64,000 bases of DNA. It comes from Prevotella sp. Its GTDB lineage: Bacteria > Bacteroidota > Bacteroidia > Bacteroidales > Bacteroidaceae. Of the stretch, positions 51,584-61,476 are shown piece after piece (position 1 is the first letter of the stretch; each line of letters opens with the position of its first letter). The stretch covers positions 62,001 through 126,000 of the forward strand of contig SUYI01000006.1 of NCBI GenBank assembly GCA_015060485.1, written 5' to 3'. The position numbers were made by a program, and so were the translations under genes. The notes under the pieces were generated by a model. That model was not told where the DNA came from. It saw nothing but the letters and a program-made list of their open reading frames with translations, and made no database searches.

Positions 51584-52954
51584 TTATTTGATACTTACTG
51601 TCTGTTCTCTTTCCACGTCCTGCTGCATACCTGCCTCGAAATAGGCTGATGATGACTGCAAGACCTGATTGTAGTCTGCCATTGGCGTATCTCGTTCTCT
51701 GAAGACCACATCTGTCTTTTTCAAAGGTTCTGCCTGAGCCAGCTCCTGATCCAACTGGGAAACCATCAGCAGGAGTCCGCTGAACACAGAGCCTATCAAG
51801 GCACCCATCGGGTCTGCAGAGTTGCTGATGGAAGGCATGGAGTCACCTGCCATCAGGTATGCCAGCCAGTCTTTCGGGTCATAGGACTGGGTTAATTCGG
51901 CCAGCATCATATCGTGATTATCCTGATACGGTGTTTCCTGGATATTGACTGCAGCTTTATGGGCTGCCAGCAAATCATTGCTGCCATACATTACCTTGGC
52001 ATTGATACCGCCTCTGACTGCTATTTCTGCCAGATATACCGAAGGGTCTATCTGCTCGGCATGGCCATCAGGAGTGACTTTCTTCACGGAGAAATGAAGA
52101 TGTGGCCCTGTGCTGTTGCCTGTATTTCCTGACACACCGATAGGCTGTCCGGCAGAAACCCTGTCACCTTCCTTCACGTCCATCTGACTCAGGTGCATAT
52201 AAGCAGTCTGGTATTTGGAACCATCAGCCCTTGCATATTCCACGCGGATGACATTACCGCCTTTGCCCTCATTCTTGGCAGAAAGCACAACACCATTATC
52301 CTCTGTTGCCAGTACTGGAGTATAGTTTGCCCTTATGTCAAGTCCCATATGGTTGGTGGAAGCTCCAGCTTTCGGTGCTTGCCTGTGACCAAAAGGAGAA
52401 GTAACAGTCAATGATCCGTTGGTAGCATCGCAAGACAACGGGAAACTGTAGCGTCCCTGTTGTACTGATGCTGCAAAGGGCTGTTGCCGCGCTCCAGTCA
52501 ATGCCATCTGGTCATACTTTTCCAGTCCGTATTTCCTGATGACAGCCTCGATGGAGGCCACGTAATTGGGATCGGTGGCATAGCCGCCTTTCTTGATGCC
52601 CTCTATCCAATGCAGATGGTCTGTCGGTGCATACTGTCGGCATGCCTTGTAACGGTCTGCCATCAGCACCTTTGAGTGGTACTCCAGACTTTCCAAGGCA
52701 CTGCCGAAGGTGCAGAACTTGTCATTGTAATGGTCGTCATGGTGATAGCTCCAAGGCTTGCCGGACTTAATCCACTCCTTACTGGCTTTGATGCCGAAGT
52801 AGTTATTGTCCTGCTTGGCAAGGTTGCTCTCGCCATAGCCGCTCTCCACGGCCATCTGTGCCAGCGTAACACTGGCAGGAATGCCGTAGCGACGCTGCTC
52901 TTCCATGGCAGCCGCCGCATATTTCTCGAAGAAGGCTCTCTTATAATCGCTCAT
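51584..52954 (-). CDS. Glucosaminidase / M23 peptidase fusion
   Basis: A 456-aa protein: glucosaminidase first (RYGIPASVTLAQMAVESGYG, NYFGIKASKEWI), then M23 (VTSPFGHRQAP, NHMGLDIRANYTPVLA, AYMHLSQMDVKEGD, STGPHLHFSVKK with all metal and catalytic residues), and a ~130-residue tail of unknown function. No signal peptide is visible (MSDYKRAFFEKYAAAA), so export may use the transfer machinery. Domain order is the mirror of the 47270 protein, suggesting domain shuffling within this element. Confidence 0.88.
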   Translation of the reverse strand: MSDYKRAFFEKYAAAAMEEQRRYGIPASVTLAQMAVESGYGESNLAKQDNNYFGIKASKEWIKSGKPWSYHHDDHYNDKFCTFGSALESLEYHSKVLMADRYKACRQYAPTDHLHWIEGIKKGGYATDPNYVASIEAVIRKYGLEKYDQMALTGARQQPFAASVQQGRYSFPLSCDATNGSLTVTSPFGHRQAPKAGASTNHMGLDIRANYTPVLATEDNGVVLSAKNEGKGGNVIRVEYARADGSKYQTAYMHLSQMDVKEGDRVSAGQPIGVSGNTGNSTGPHLHFSVKKVTPDGHAEQIDPSVYLAEIAVRGGINAKVMYGSNDLLAAHKAAVNIQETPYQDNHDMMLAELTQSYDPKDWLAYLMAGDSMPSISNSADPMGALIGSVFSGLLLMVSQLDQELAQAEPLKKTDVVFRERDTPMADYNQVLQSSSAYFEAGMQQDVEREQTVSIK

Positions 52955-53039
52955 TGTCTAACTGATTGGTGATTTGTTGTCTATATGCTCGTTAAAGCGT
53001 TCGTTAAGGTACGGCTTTCCTGAATTGTCCATATCCTTA

Positions 53040-56000
53040 TTATCGGCGAAACCCTTGGTTACGCTGGACCTCCTCGCCAGCTTCCACCTTTTCCTCTTTC
53101 TGGGTTTTCTGCTCCTTGTCAAGTACATTGGCAAAGACCTTGGAGGCCAACTGCGTCTTGTACTTGTCCTGGTCATCAGTCAGCCAGAAACGGTTCCATG
53201 CGCCGATTGACACTTCACGGGCAGGCTGCTTCTCTCCGTCGATAGTGGCGGACATCATTACCTGATGCGAAGAGTTGTTGGGCTTGAAGAGACTGACCTT
53301 GCTGATACGTTTCAGGTCAACATTGCCTGTATCAATTGTCAGCAGGTCTTTCTTCAGCTCAGGATGTTCCTTTGCAAGCTGGTAGTATTTCTGGCCTATT
53401 TCACTACGCACCTTATCCCCTGCAGGATCTTTCAGGGAGCTGAAGTAAAGTGTGATATCCTCCTTGGCTGGATACATCGTCATCGGCTTCTCGTTTCTGG
53501 CCTTTACAAAGATGGCATAGTTGTTATCCTCATCAGGGAAGATATTCACCTTCTCTATATCAGCTTTGTGGTTCACCAATCCTGTTACATCAAGGCGTGT
53601 CATTGGAATCAATGAATACTGTTTTAGCTTGTTCACCATGACCTCCTTACCCTCAAAATAGGAATTGGGCTGTCGCAACCCCAAGGCTCCACCAGCATTA
53701 TGGAAAGATATGCCATCCTCACTGAACCCTTCTTTCTTCAAGGCTGTAGCAATACGGCTTTTGTTCATGCCTGGTATCTCGTTGTTCACCTCTAAAGAAG
53801 CACCTGCAGGGAGGATGACGGCTGCCGTTTTCTTTTCTTTGTCAGATACCACGACAAATTCCTTGCGCTCTGAACTCGGCAGTTTAGCAAGTTCCCTGGC
53901 AATGCTATAGTTGTTGGGCATCTCCACCGTCTTAGGCTTATCGCCACGAATCTTACTGAAGTCCACCGTCTCGCCTCTTGTCAGCTTGTCTATCGTTTCA
54001 AGGGCATTGTTCACGTCACGTTCCACATGGTCAATCAGTTTCGGGTCTTCCTTCAGTTCCCGAACCCAATAGTCCACATTGCCAGTATTCTTATCAGAGA
54101 GCTTGGCCTGCAGACCAAGACCTGCAAGGATAGTTCCTGCAGACAGTTCCTGAATCAGCTGCTCATGCTTCTCGGCATAGTCTTCATCATGGCCGATACG
54201 TCCGGCTCTGTCAAGGCGTTTTTCACTACCAGTAGCGGCAACGATGGAAGTTGCGAGGTCATGGGCATAGTCCGTATAGGTCTCATAGGCTTCTGCCGAT
54301 GCCAGATGAATGGTGTCATCAGTAGCATCATAGTGCGTATGCTCAATAGCAGAAGCCGTCTTGATGGGGACAAGGCTCTTCGTCAGCTGGGCAACAATAC
54401 CTTTTAGCTGCTCATTGGCTGCCTTCTCCTGCTCTGACAACTGTATCTTGGTGGTACGTGCGTTGTCTTCTATCGGCTGATCAACGATGGCCACCCGAAG
54501 ACCGGCGCGAACAAGCTTCGGCAAATAGACATCCAGAGAATGGTGTGGGAAGGAGGCAAGGAAATCAATACCATTCAGGTTAATGTGGTTAGTAACGGTT
54601 ATGCCTAACTTGTTCCCGCCTTTCTGGGCATCTTCATTATACATCTGGTAGAAGTCGTTATTGCGGAACAGCAACACGGCATCCGGATGCTTTTCCTTCA
54701 GATTCCTGTAAGTTGTGGCAATCTTGCTCTCCTGCGATTCCTGAGACATATTGATAATCTTTCCCGTCTTCTGAGAGCCATAGACATCTACCAGTTTCGA
54801 GAACTCGGCCTTGTCCTTTTCTGGGAGTACAGTCTGCTCGACATTGAACATATAGCGGTATTCCTTATGCGGGACAGCCTTGTAGTTCGAACGTTCCTCC
54901 GGGGCAATGGCCATCAGGCCCTCGCGGCTCTTGATGTCCGTCTTGTCATACTTGTTGACGTATGAATCCCATTTCGTCCAACTCAGAGGCACACCTTCCT
55001 CGCCCTGCTTCACAGAAATACCCTGGTTCTTGGCTTTCTCGAAAGATGTGAACTGGCTGGTCTTGAAATCGTGAATCTCTGAATGAGCGCTGAGCAACAG
55101 GTTATTATAAGGTGACAGCTGAGTGGTCTCGCCATAGACAGCAGGGGCTTTCTTCTCTGACTTGTTGAGCCAGACACCACTGTTTGCCTTTGCCTGCTCC
55201 AGAACGGCACTTAACAGAAGCGCCTGTGCGACAGCTCCGGCAACCTTGAACTTCGGTTCCTCCTTAGCTTCTTCCTTGGCTTTCTGCTCTTCGGCCTTTT
55301 TCTTCTCTTCTTCCTGTTTCTTGGCCTCCTGCTTTGCAGCCTCGGCTTTCTTCTGATTCTCCTTGGCAGTCTGCTCTGCCTCATTCTTTTCCTTTTCCAT
55401 ATCGATTGATTTTGATTTTGAAGTTTCCTTTTCTATTGCTTTTTCCAAAGCGTCCTTAATTTCTCCTCTGACATCCTTACCATACACTCTGAGCATGGCA
55501 TCATGCAGCCTTTCGCTATGTGGCTGGACATAGATTCGCGTGGTGAAATGAGAGTCAATCAGCATAGTATGCTTCTTTCCTGAAGAATCGGCAACACGGA
55601 TTCCCTGCGCTCCAAAAGGTTTCAGAAGTGAAGAGAAATTGCCGACATCCAAAACCTCATAGCTTTCATCATTCATCTGGAATGATTCACCAGTCATGAA
55701 CCTGTGCCGCCCAAAGGTGGAAAGGACGTTCCCATGAGTATTGTAGAAAGATTTGCGGACAGCACTGAGAACGGCATCCACATCTTCTGCATTCTGCATA
55801 TTCTCAACAAGGACTGCATTACCATTAGTTCGAAGCATGGCCTTTTCCGGTTGCCCCCAAAGCTTCTTTGAATAGCCGATGCCTTCTACATAATTGCCAC
55901 TGCTGACTGGCACCTTCTCAGAAAGTCTTCCTGTCAGTGTCTTCTCATGTGACATTCTGGTATCTTTGATGGCTCCACGGTCATAAATGCCTGTTCCTCC

Positions 56001-56633
56001 TATGAAAAGAACATCGTCTATGGCTGTCTTCAACTCTTCTTTCAACTCTTCCAAGTCCTTTTTGCCCTCCGTATGGTCATTCACCATATTGATGTTGACA
56101 GGATAGTTATAAAGTCTGTAGTTGACGGTACTCCCAAGAACAACAAGCTTGGTGGAATCACCTAAAGCCCGAAAGGCAGACATGGCCGTTGTACCTGTAT
56201 CGAGGACATTATCCACCAGTATGGGGAACTTCCCTTCAGGTATCTTGCTGGTCACAGTAAAGTCAAAGGGATGAAGGCTGTTGATGCCTTTCTCCACCTT
56301 CCTGTCATAGAGAGGCTGATGGGGATTGCCCTTCAGGATATCGGCAACATCATTACCTGTCTGAGAGGCTATCTCATCGGCAAGTGTTTTGGTATAGAGT
56401 GCCACGCCGTTTCTTCCTGGCATCGGTATAAGTACAGCTTTCTCATGTTCAGGAATGGCTCTTACCAATCCTGCCATGATGGCTGCTGCCTTGTCGATAC
56501 CTTCCTTGTCGCCATCCTTGACACGGTGTGCCAAGGCACGAACTGGCAGATAGTCGGATGAGGAATATACCTCCATACGGCCAGACCAGTCCACGTTGAC
56601 AAATGAATCCTTCTTCGTATTATTCTTTTTCAT
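53040..56633 (-). CDS. 1197-aa fusion: PRTase, MutS-I-like and ArdC-like (degenerate) domains
   Basis: Order of parts: (1) phosphoribosyltransferase-like, residues ~50-200, with AVLIPMPGRNGVALYTKT and ILVDNVLDTGTTAMSAF (PRPP loop); (2) a region ending in a Lys/Glu coiled coil (~405-470); (3) an ArdC N-terminal-like part around LSWTKWDSYVNKYDK; (4) MutS domain I: AVLLFRNNDFYQMYNEDAQ, LGITVTNHINLNG, LPKLVRAGLRVAIVDQ; (5) a zincin-like region where the HExxH of ArdC is replaced by YAHDLATS, with EQLIQELSAG and YWVRELKEDP still present; (6) a DUF3945-like C-terminus. Probably handles the incoming strand; enzymatic peptidase activity is doubtful. Follows the 56633 gene with one base of overlap. 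Confidence 0.82.
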   Translation of the reverse strand: MKKNNTKKDSFVNVDWSGRMEVYSSSDYLPVRALAHRVKDGDKEGIDKAAAIMAGLVRAIPEHEKAVLIPMPGRNGVALYTKTLADEIASQTGNDVADILKGNPHQPLYDRKVEKGINSLHPFDFTVTSKIPEGKFPILVDNVLDTGTTAMSAFRALGDSTKLVVLGSTVNYRLYNYPVNINMVNDHTEGKKDLEELKEELKTAIDDVLFIGGTGIYDRGAIKDTRMSHEKTLTGRLSEKVPVSSGNYVEGIGYSKKLWGQPEKAMLRTNGNAVLVENMQNAEDVDAVLSAVRKSFYNTHGNVLSTFGRHRFMTGESFQMNDESYEVLDVGNFSSLLKPFGAQGIRVADSSGKKHTMLIDSHFTTRIYVQPHSERLHDAMLRVYGKDVRGEIKDALEKAIEKETSKSKSIDMEKEKNEAEQTAKENQKKAEAAKQEAKKQEEEKKKAEEQKAKEEAKEEPKFKVAGAVAQALLLSAVLEQAKANSGVWLNKSEKKAPAVYGETTQLSPYNNLLLSAHSEIHDFKTSQFTSFEKAKNQGISVKQGEEGVPLSWTKWDSYVNKYDKTDIKSREGLMAIAPEERSNYKAVPHKEYRYMFNVEQTVLPEKDKAEFSKLVDVYGSQKTGKIINMSQESQESKIATTYRNLKEKHPDAVLLFRNNDFYQMYNEDAQKGGNKLGITVTNHINLNGIDFLASFPHHSLDVYLPKLVRAGLRVAIVDQPIEDNARTTKIQLSEQEKAANEQLKGIVAQLTKSLVPIKTASAIEHTHYDATDDTIHLASAEAYETYTDYAHDLATSIVAATGSEKRLDRAGRIGHDEDYAEKHEQLIQELSAGTILAGLGLQAKLSDKNTGNVDYWVRELKEDPKLIDHVERDVNNALETIDKLTRGETVDFSKIRGDKPKTVEMPNNYSIARELAKLPSSERKEFVVVSDKEKKTAAVILPAGASLEVNNEIPGMNKSRIATALKKEGFSEDGISFHNAGGALGLRQPNSYFEGKEVMVNKLKQYSLIPMTRLDVTGLVNHKADIEKVNIFPDEDNNYAIFVKARNEKPMTMYPAKEDITLYFSSLKDPAGDKVRSEIGQKYYQLAKEHPELKKDLLTIDTGNVDLKRISKVSLFKPNNSSHQVMMSATIDGEKQPAREVSIGAWNRFWLTDDQDKYKTQLASKVFANVLDKEQKTQKEEKVEAGEEVQRNQGFRR

Positions 56634-58372
56634 TATCTGATACCACGGCTGATTTCACGATGCTCGCTCTCTGCCATCTGGCGTTCATAGTTCTGTTCCA
56701 CCTCCATACGCTGCTCATCATATTTGGCAAGTACGGCATTGGCTATGGTGTTAATTGGCAGTGCCCCTTTCTGATAAGCATCCACGACACTTTCCTGAAG
56801 TGTGACAGTACTGGGTACTCCGTCAATGGTGGCCACCAACAGATTGCCGTTCAGCTGTGGATGGCTGATTCTGGCATTCAGACGCTCGTCTGCATAAGGA
56901 CGGTATCTGACTTCCTTTGCGGATGGTGTCTCGCCTAGGATCTCATGGGTGGCCTTGTTCAGCAGGTTTGCGCCACCAAGACCGATAAGGAGCATCTTCA
57001 GCAACGGATTGCGGACGAACATACCCATGACAATAGCTGCAATGGGAAGCAGGTTCTGCTGGACGGACAGGGATTTTGTCTTGCCTGTAAACATGCCGAT
57101 CATCATGTCCGGCAACATGGCAAGGACATAACCGAGATTCTTGAATACATCACTGAAGCCAGTCAATCCGACGCTATCAAAGAGACCACCCCAGCCATTG
57201 TTGTTTACCCTTTGTGGCTGGTACTGATAGTTTTGCTGATAGCTATTCAACTCAGCAGAAGACGGACTGTTGACAGTTGTCTGATGTGGGGTAGGAGCAG
57301 GTATAGGCTCAGCCTTCTTCTGTGGCTTTACTGGCTTTGGAGTTTCCTGTTTCAATCTGGCAAGATCACGTCTGTAAGCTTCTTCCATACCAGGAGCAAC
57401 AATCATGGGAATATCATCCCTGTCATCTGTCTCGGTAAGAAATGTTCCCTTCAGCGGAAACCTGTTGTTCTCTGCGATCTGTTTCAGGGCTGGAGAAGGA
57501 TTCGTCAATGTCACCTTCTTCTTCATCCCGGCATTGAGAGCCGTCAAATAGTCGCTGTCCTTGGCATCGACAAGCTCCTTACGGGTCTCTGGCAGAGTCC
57601 AGCTATTTCCAAAGACGGAACGACTTACCAAGGCATCAACATTCTGTCTGTTATTGCCTGATGAGAACACAATATCTATTCCGGCTCCTGCCGTAGTACC
57701 GATAATGGCAGTTTTCATGCCGCCGACAGGCATAACGGCAAAGTCCATCAGACCGCCGACACCATAAGCTGCCATCTTTTCCGTCTTTGAAGGTTTATAC
57801 TGCTGTTCCTGCAAAGCTCGCATCCCATCCCAGTCACTTGGCTGTGTAAGGCCGAGGATAGATAGTTGCTTACCTTTCTGGAAAAGGTATTCAACAGAGT
57901 CTTTCGGTGCACCATGTGCTGCCATACGATTGAGGGACTTCTCCAATATCTTGTTGTTCACATACCATGTTGCAAGGTCCTGACCATATTTCCTGCTTTC
58001 TGCCATATACTGCTCTTTTCCCATCTTGTCAATCATGGCTTTCTGATAGGCATCAATCAGCTTCCCGAAGTCAGCCTTGAAGTCGGATGAAGACTCGAAC
58101 CGCTTTTGGAAACTCTTCTGGATATTGCTCCAGTAATTCTGGTATGAGTCAAGACTCTGGGACTTGGCAACAGCTGCTGCAGCCCTTGGCCCTGATAAGG
58201 TGACAGCACCAAGCAGACCGCTATCGCTGACCAATGAGCCGTATTCCTTCAGGTATGATGCATCGGCATCCTTCACGGCCTTGTCTGCCAAAGGTGCTAT
58301 ATGGGCATCAAAGTATTTGCTGAAGTAATGCTCCAGCTCAATGAAATCCTGCGGTACTTTCTTATTTGACAT
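56633..58372 (-). CDS. Hypothetical conjugation-region protein, 579 aa
   Basis: A large protein with a helical N-terminal half (Ala/Lys-rich), hydrophobic stretches in the middle (GVGGLMDFAVMPVGG, TAIIGTTAGAGIDIVF) and near the C-terminus (VLAMLPDMMIGMFTGKT, IAAIVMGMFVRNPLLKMLL). A Pro/Lys-rich linker (KPVKPQKKAEPIPAP) separates them. No enzyme motif. Tightly packed in the tra operon (one-base overlap with the next gene), so it is likely a structural or scaffold component; family unknown. Confidence 0.75.
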   Translation of the reverse strand: MSNKKVPQDFIELEHYFSKYFDAHIAPLADKAVKDADASYLKEYGSLVSDSGLLGAVTLSGPRAAAAVAKSQSLDSYQNYWSNIQKSFQKRFESSSDFKADFGKLIDAYQKAMIDKMGKEQYMAESRKYGQDLATWYVNNKILEKSLNRMAAHGAPKDSVEYLFQKGKQLSILGLTQPSDWDGMRALQEQQYKPSKTEKMAAYGVGGLMDFAVMPVGGMKTAIIGTTAGAGIDIVFSSGNNRQNVDALVSRSVFGNSWTLPETRKELVDAKDSDYLTALNAGMKKKVTLTNPSPALKQIAENNRFPLKGTFLTETDDRDDIPMIVAPGMEEAYRRDLARLKQETPKPVKPQKKAEPIPAPTPHQTTVNSPSSAELNSYQQNYQYQPQRVNNNGWGGLFDSVGLTGFSDVFKNLGYVLAMLPDMMIGMFTGKTKSLSVQQNLLPIAAIVMGMFVRNPLLKMLLIGLGGANLLNKATHEILGETPSAKEVRYRPYADERLNARISHPQLNGNLLVATIDGVPSTVTLQESVVDAYQKGALPINTIANAVLAKYDEQRMEVEQNYERQMAESEHREISRGIR

Positions 58373-58383
58373 TCTGATAGTTA

Positions 58384-59496
58384 TTATAATCCTAATAGTT
58401 GCTTCCTAGTCATCTCAATGGCATTGTGGTAGATGCTCATCTGCTTGGGGTAATAGCGCTCCAGCCAGGCATCCTTGCCAATCTCTCCCTGTATGAACTT
58501 GATGGCCATCTCACGGGAGATCTCAATGACATCTTCGCCATGTTCCCTGTTGTTGAACCATGCCTTCGTCCACCAGCGGATACCTGCATTGTCAGGATAG
58601 ACACTCGCAATACGCGGAACATCAAAGCTCCTGACAATGATTTTCAGGTTCTGCAAGGGGTCTATGTAGCGGATGTCATCGGTTGCTGCTTCAAGGAACT
58701 TTTTTTTTTGACTCTCATCCCAAGTGGAAAGAAAGACAGAGTGACGGACGGCCAGATAGTTAAGGAAATCTCCAATGATGAGATCCTGAACCTTGCTGGC
58801 AAGTGGTACACTGCGGTCACTGAGTCCTAACGGATTGGTCACCGAGGGCAAGGTCTCGAAATAATAGTTTTTCCTGGCACTCTGCACAAACACGTTCTGC
58901 AAGGCTTTCTCCGTCTGTTCAGAAGGACGGTAGCTGCCTTTGCGAAGCTCGTCCATATAGAGGGGCAGATAACGTGACATCAGGCTGGCTATCTCATCCA
59001 TATCCTTGGCATAGGCCGAAGGAACCTCGATGCCCGTATTTCCGTCACCAACCATTCCTGATGACATGCAGTTCTGATAGAGCATGGCCAGAAAGTCTGC
59101 TGGGTCAATCTCTTCACCGTCAAAACGGACACCGATATGTAGGATATTCCCACTCTTGGCGATCTGCTGACCAGCCGACACTTCCAAGCCGAAGCCGACA
59201 TAGATTTCTGTAACATGACCGTATTCAACTTCATAGTTGCCATAGCGGATCTTGACATAACCCTCATGGATGGGGTCACTGCCAAGTCCTGTGACTGTAC
59301 CTGATGCAACGGCAAGAAGGGGTGCACCGTTTGCCGTCAAGTCCATTCCATGATGGAAGAACTTCTCCTTCGTCTGTGGATGAACCTGTTCGCCGTAGCC
59401 CAAAGTGGGTACTGGTTCACACTCGTCTGCCGAATAAGGCATGCAGTAGCCTGTGGCTGACTGCAAGAACATTTCCTTTGTATATTTCATTTTCAT
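58384..59496 (-). CDS. M23-like protein with altered active site
   Basis: A 370-aa protein. M23 landmarks: GYGEQVHPQTKEKFF, HHGMDLTANGAPLLAVASG (H-x-x-D kept), YGHVTEIYVGFGLEV, then NILHIGVRFDGEEIDP where the usual H-L-H reads I-L-H, losing the catalytic His. The ~220-residue C-terminal half is helical with no match. It overlaps the upstream 59493 gene by 4 bp. Possibly a non-catalytic peptidoglycan-binding factor of the transfer apparatus. Confidence 0.75.
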   Translation of the reverse strand: MKMKYTKEMFLQSATGYCMPYSADECEPVPTLGYGEQVHPQTKEKFFHHGMDLTANGAPLLAVASGTVTGLGSDPIHEGYVKIRYGNYEVEYGHVTEIYVGFGLEVSAGQQIAKSGNILHIGVRFDGEEIDPADFLAMLYQNCMSSGMVGDGNTGIEVPSAYAKDMDEIASLMSRYLPLYMDELRKGSYRPSEQTEKALQNVFVQSARKNYYFETLPSVTNPLGLSDRSVPLASKVQDLIIGDFLNYLAVRHSVFLSTWDESQKKKFLEAATDDIRYIDPLQNLKIIVRSFDVPRIASVYPDNAGIRWWTKAWFNNREHGEDVIEISREMAIKFIQGEIGKDAWLERYYPKQMSIYHNAIEMTRKQLLGL

Positions 59497-60218
59497 CTTC
59501 CGAATCCTCTGCTACGTTCTACAATTTCCGGTTGTGGCTGTATGGGTGTCTGTGCTACAGGAGCCTGTGAATAGGCAGGCATGCGCTGGGCATAGACTGG
59601 ATGGCTGTTCCTGCCGATGGTATGAAGGCCAAGCAATGCTCCAAGGGCTTTGGTAAAGAGACCAAAACGCCCGAAAATAAGGAAGCTGCTGGCAATCATC
59701 GCTGCCATGGACATGGCACTGACATTACCGTTCATCAGGTTACTGAGGAAGTTACCGCCCATACTGAGCGGATTGGCCATGAAACTGCCAAAGCCGTCTT
59801 GGTTGGCATACACTGGCTGCTGTATGGCATCGCCATAAGGCGTTACGGGAGTCATCTGCTGTTGGATTTCTGACATCTGCTGGCTGGCCATGTCTGTAGC
59901 TGCATTGACGGCCTGCTTGCCTTTCTCTCCAATAGCAAGGTCAACGACTTCACCAGCCACGCCATGCGCTTTCACTTTCTCAGCTCCACCCTGACCGAAC
60001 AGCACATCACTGGCTACACCAGTGAGACCATCCTCTGAATGGACGGCACCGGCAACGGCTCCTGTACCGACAACGCCTTTCCAACCTCCAAGTCCCTTGG
60101 CTGTGGCTCCCATTCCTTCACCAACGCCTTTGGCAACAGCACCAACGGATCTTCCTGTTCCCTCAGTTAGTCTGACAGTCCCTTTACCGACTGCCTTAAT
60201 AAAATTTGTCCATCCCAT
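59493..60218 (-). CDS. Hypothetical membrane-associated protein, 241 aa
   Basis: The N-terminal half is Gly/Val/Ala-rich (GRSVGAVAKGVGEGMG, VGTGAVAGAVHSEDGLTG), followed by a possible membrane segment around AMSMAAMIASSFLIFGRFGL. A Pro/Gln-rich stretch (AQTPIQPQPEI) and basic tip end the protein. No family recognised. Coupled to the downstream M23-like gene by a 4-bp overlap. Confidence 0.7.
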   Translation of the reverse strand: MGWTNFIKAVGKGTVRLTEGTGRSVGAVAKGVGEGMGATAKGLGGWKGVVGTGAVAGAVHSEDGLTGVASDVLFGQGGAEKVKAHGVAGEVVDLAIGEKGKQAVNAATDMASQQMSEIQQQMTPVTPYGDAIQQPVYANQDGFGSFMANPLSMGGNFLSNLMNGNVSAMSMAAMIASSFLIFGRFGLFTKALGALLGLHTIGRNSHPVYAQRMPAYSQAPVAQTPIQPQPEIVERSRGFGR

Positions 60219-60237
60219 ATCTTAGTTGTTTTAATGG

Positions 60238-60909
60238 TTATCTGTGCAAAGTGATGATGCAGCGGGCAGGATGGCTCTCAGTTTTGGGCGTTTCCTGCAT
60301 GGTTCCTGTACCAAGGGAGTAAAGCCAAGCCTTGGCACTGGCCTGTCCGCTGACTTCTGAGCTTGTCCAATACCAGCAGCCTGCATCCTGCCTGTGGACA
60401 GGCTGACCACCACAGCGGACGATTATCGGATTGACGATATCCAATGTTGCATAAAGCAGTCGCATTTCCGCTACACTGGGGATATAGGCACTCTGGCCAT
60501 ATCTCCAGACGGAGAAGACCTCCTCTGCAAGAGGTGACTCTGCCTTGTTGTTGGAATAAAGGGCAAAAGTATTGGCATTGCCACATTTACTGTCCGTATC
60601 GGTGGACGTACCCTGATTAACGCCAAGGGTATCTGAGAATGCCACCGCAGGAATCTCCCTCAGTCCGATTGCCAGTCCGTCACCGTCTTCTGTTGTTTCC
60701 CTGGAGGTGTAAAAGACAACGGCAACAGGCTCCTTACCTTGTTTCAGACATTCCTCATAGGAAGCAATGTGACCGTCTGAACACAGGACATGGCCTACAT
60801 AAATGTTCTTATCAATGGCCTCATGGTCATCGCAGGAAGTCATCCCATAGGCGACGACTATAAAAGCCGCCGCCAATATTCCTAAATGCTTGTATTTTGC
60901 TAATCTCAT
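60238..60909 (-). CDS. Predicted lipoprotein with DUF1566-like domain
   Basis: Start ATG 60909: HLGILAAAFIVVAYGMTSCD is a lipoprotein signal with Cys. The mature part ends with SAYIPSVAEMRLLYATLD, CWYWTSSEVSGQASAKAW and HPARCIITLHR, resembling the Lcl C-terminal/DUF1566 pattern of surface proteins. The frame upstream of 60909 reads through the intergenic gap and is not real. It lies after TraO in the same direction, where related elements encode TraP/Q-position genes, but it is not homologous to those as far as I can see. Confidence 0.75.
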   Translation of the reverse strand: MRLAKYKHLGILAAAFIVVAYGMTSCDDHEAIDKNIYVGHVLCSDGHIASYEECLKQGKEPVAVVFYTSRETTEDGDGLAIGLREIPAVAFSDTLGVNQGTSTDTDSKCGNANTFALYSNNKAESPLAEEVFSVWRYGQSAYIPSVAEMRLLYATLDIVNPIIVRCGGQPVHRQDAGCWYWTSSEVSGQASAKAWLYSLGTGTMQETPKTESHPARCIITLHR

Positions 60910-60958
60910 ATTCTTTGAAATCTTGATTGACCTATTTTCGTATTGATGTATTGTTGTG

Positions 60959-61471
60959 TTACAAGGGTAGCTTGACTCCGAGAGCCACGCCTGTCCTGAA
61001 CAGGTCTTCGCCACGTAACACTACATCTTCCTTGATCTGCCAGAAGACCTGAAAGCCGTTACGCAAGGCATAGGTATGTTCATAGCCAATATGCGCTGCT
61101 CCAATCATCTTCTCTGTATCGCTACCGCCACTCACTCCAATTCGGAGGTTGCCGTGATGGTTACGGCCTCGCACTACGCAAGGCTTATAGGCTATACCGA
61201 TGCTATAGGTGAAGTAATTGTGCCAGAAACTTTGCTTTGTCACATGCCCGGCATCAGGATCTTCTGCCCACTGGATATAGCCATTGGCGAAATACTCCCA
61301 GGCATGGTGATAACGGGTCTCATGTTCATAGGATATTGTCGCATCGAGGCCACGCTCATAGAGCGCACCAACGGCAATATTCAGGTGGTTGACATTACTG
61401 CTCATCTGTGCGAAAGCAGAAGAGACTGTCAAGGCCATTATTGCGGCCAACAGGAAAAACTTCTTTCTCAT
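60959..61471 (-). CDS. traO: Conjugative transfer protein TraO
   Basis: A 170-aa protein with a signal peptide (FFLLAAIMALTVSSAFAQ). The mature part is beta-rich (LNIAVGALYERGLDATISYE, FTYSIGIAYKPCVV, IGAAHIGYEHTYAL, TGVALGVKLPL), as in TraO proteins of Bacteroidales conjugative transposons. It starts 5 nt after the TraN stop. Probably outer-membrane associated. Confidence 0.85.
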   Translation of the reverse strand: MRKKFFLLAAIMALTVSSAFAQMSSNVNHLNIAVGALYERGLDATISYEHETRYHHAWEYFANGYIQWAEDPDAGHVTKQSFWHNYFTYSIGIAYKPCVVRGRNHHGNLRIGVSGGSDTEKMIGAAHIGYEHTYALRNGFQVFWQIKEDVVLRGEDLFRTGVALGVKLPL

Positions 61472-61476
61472 AGCTC

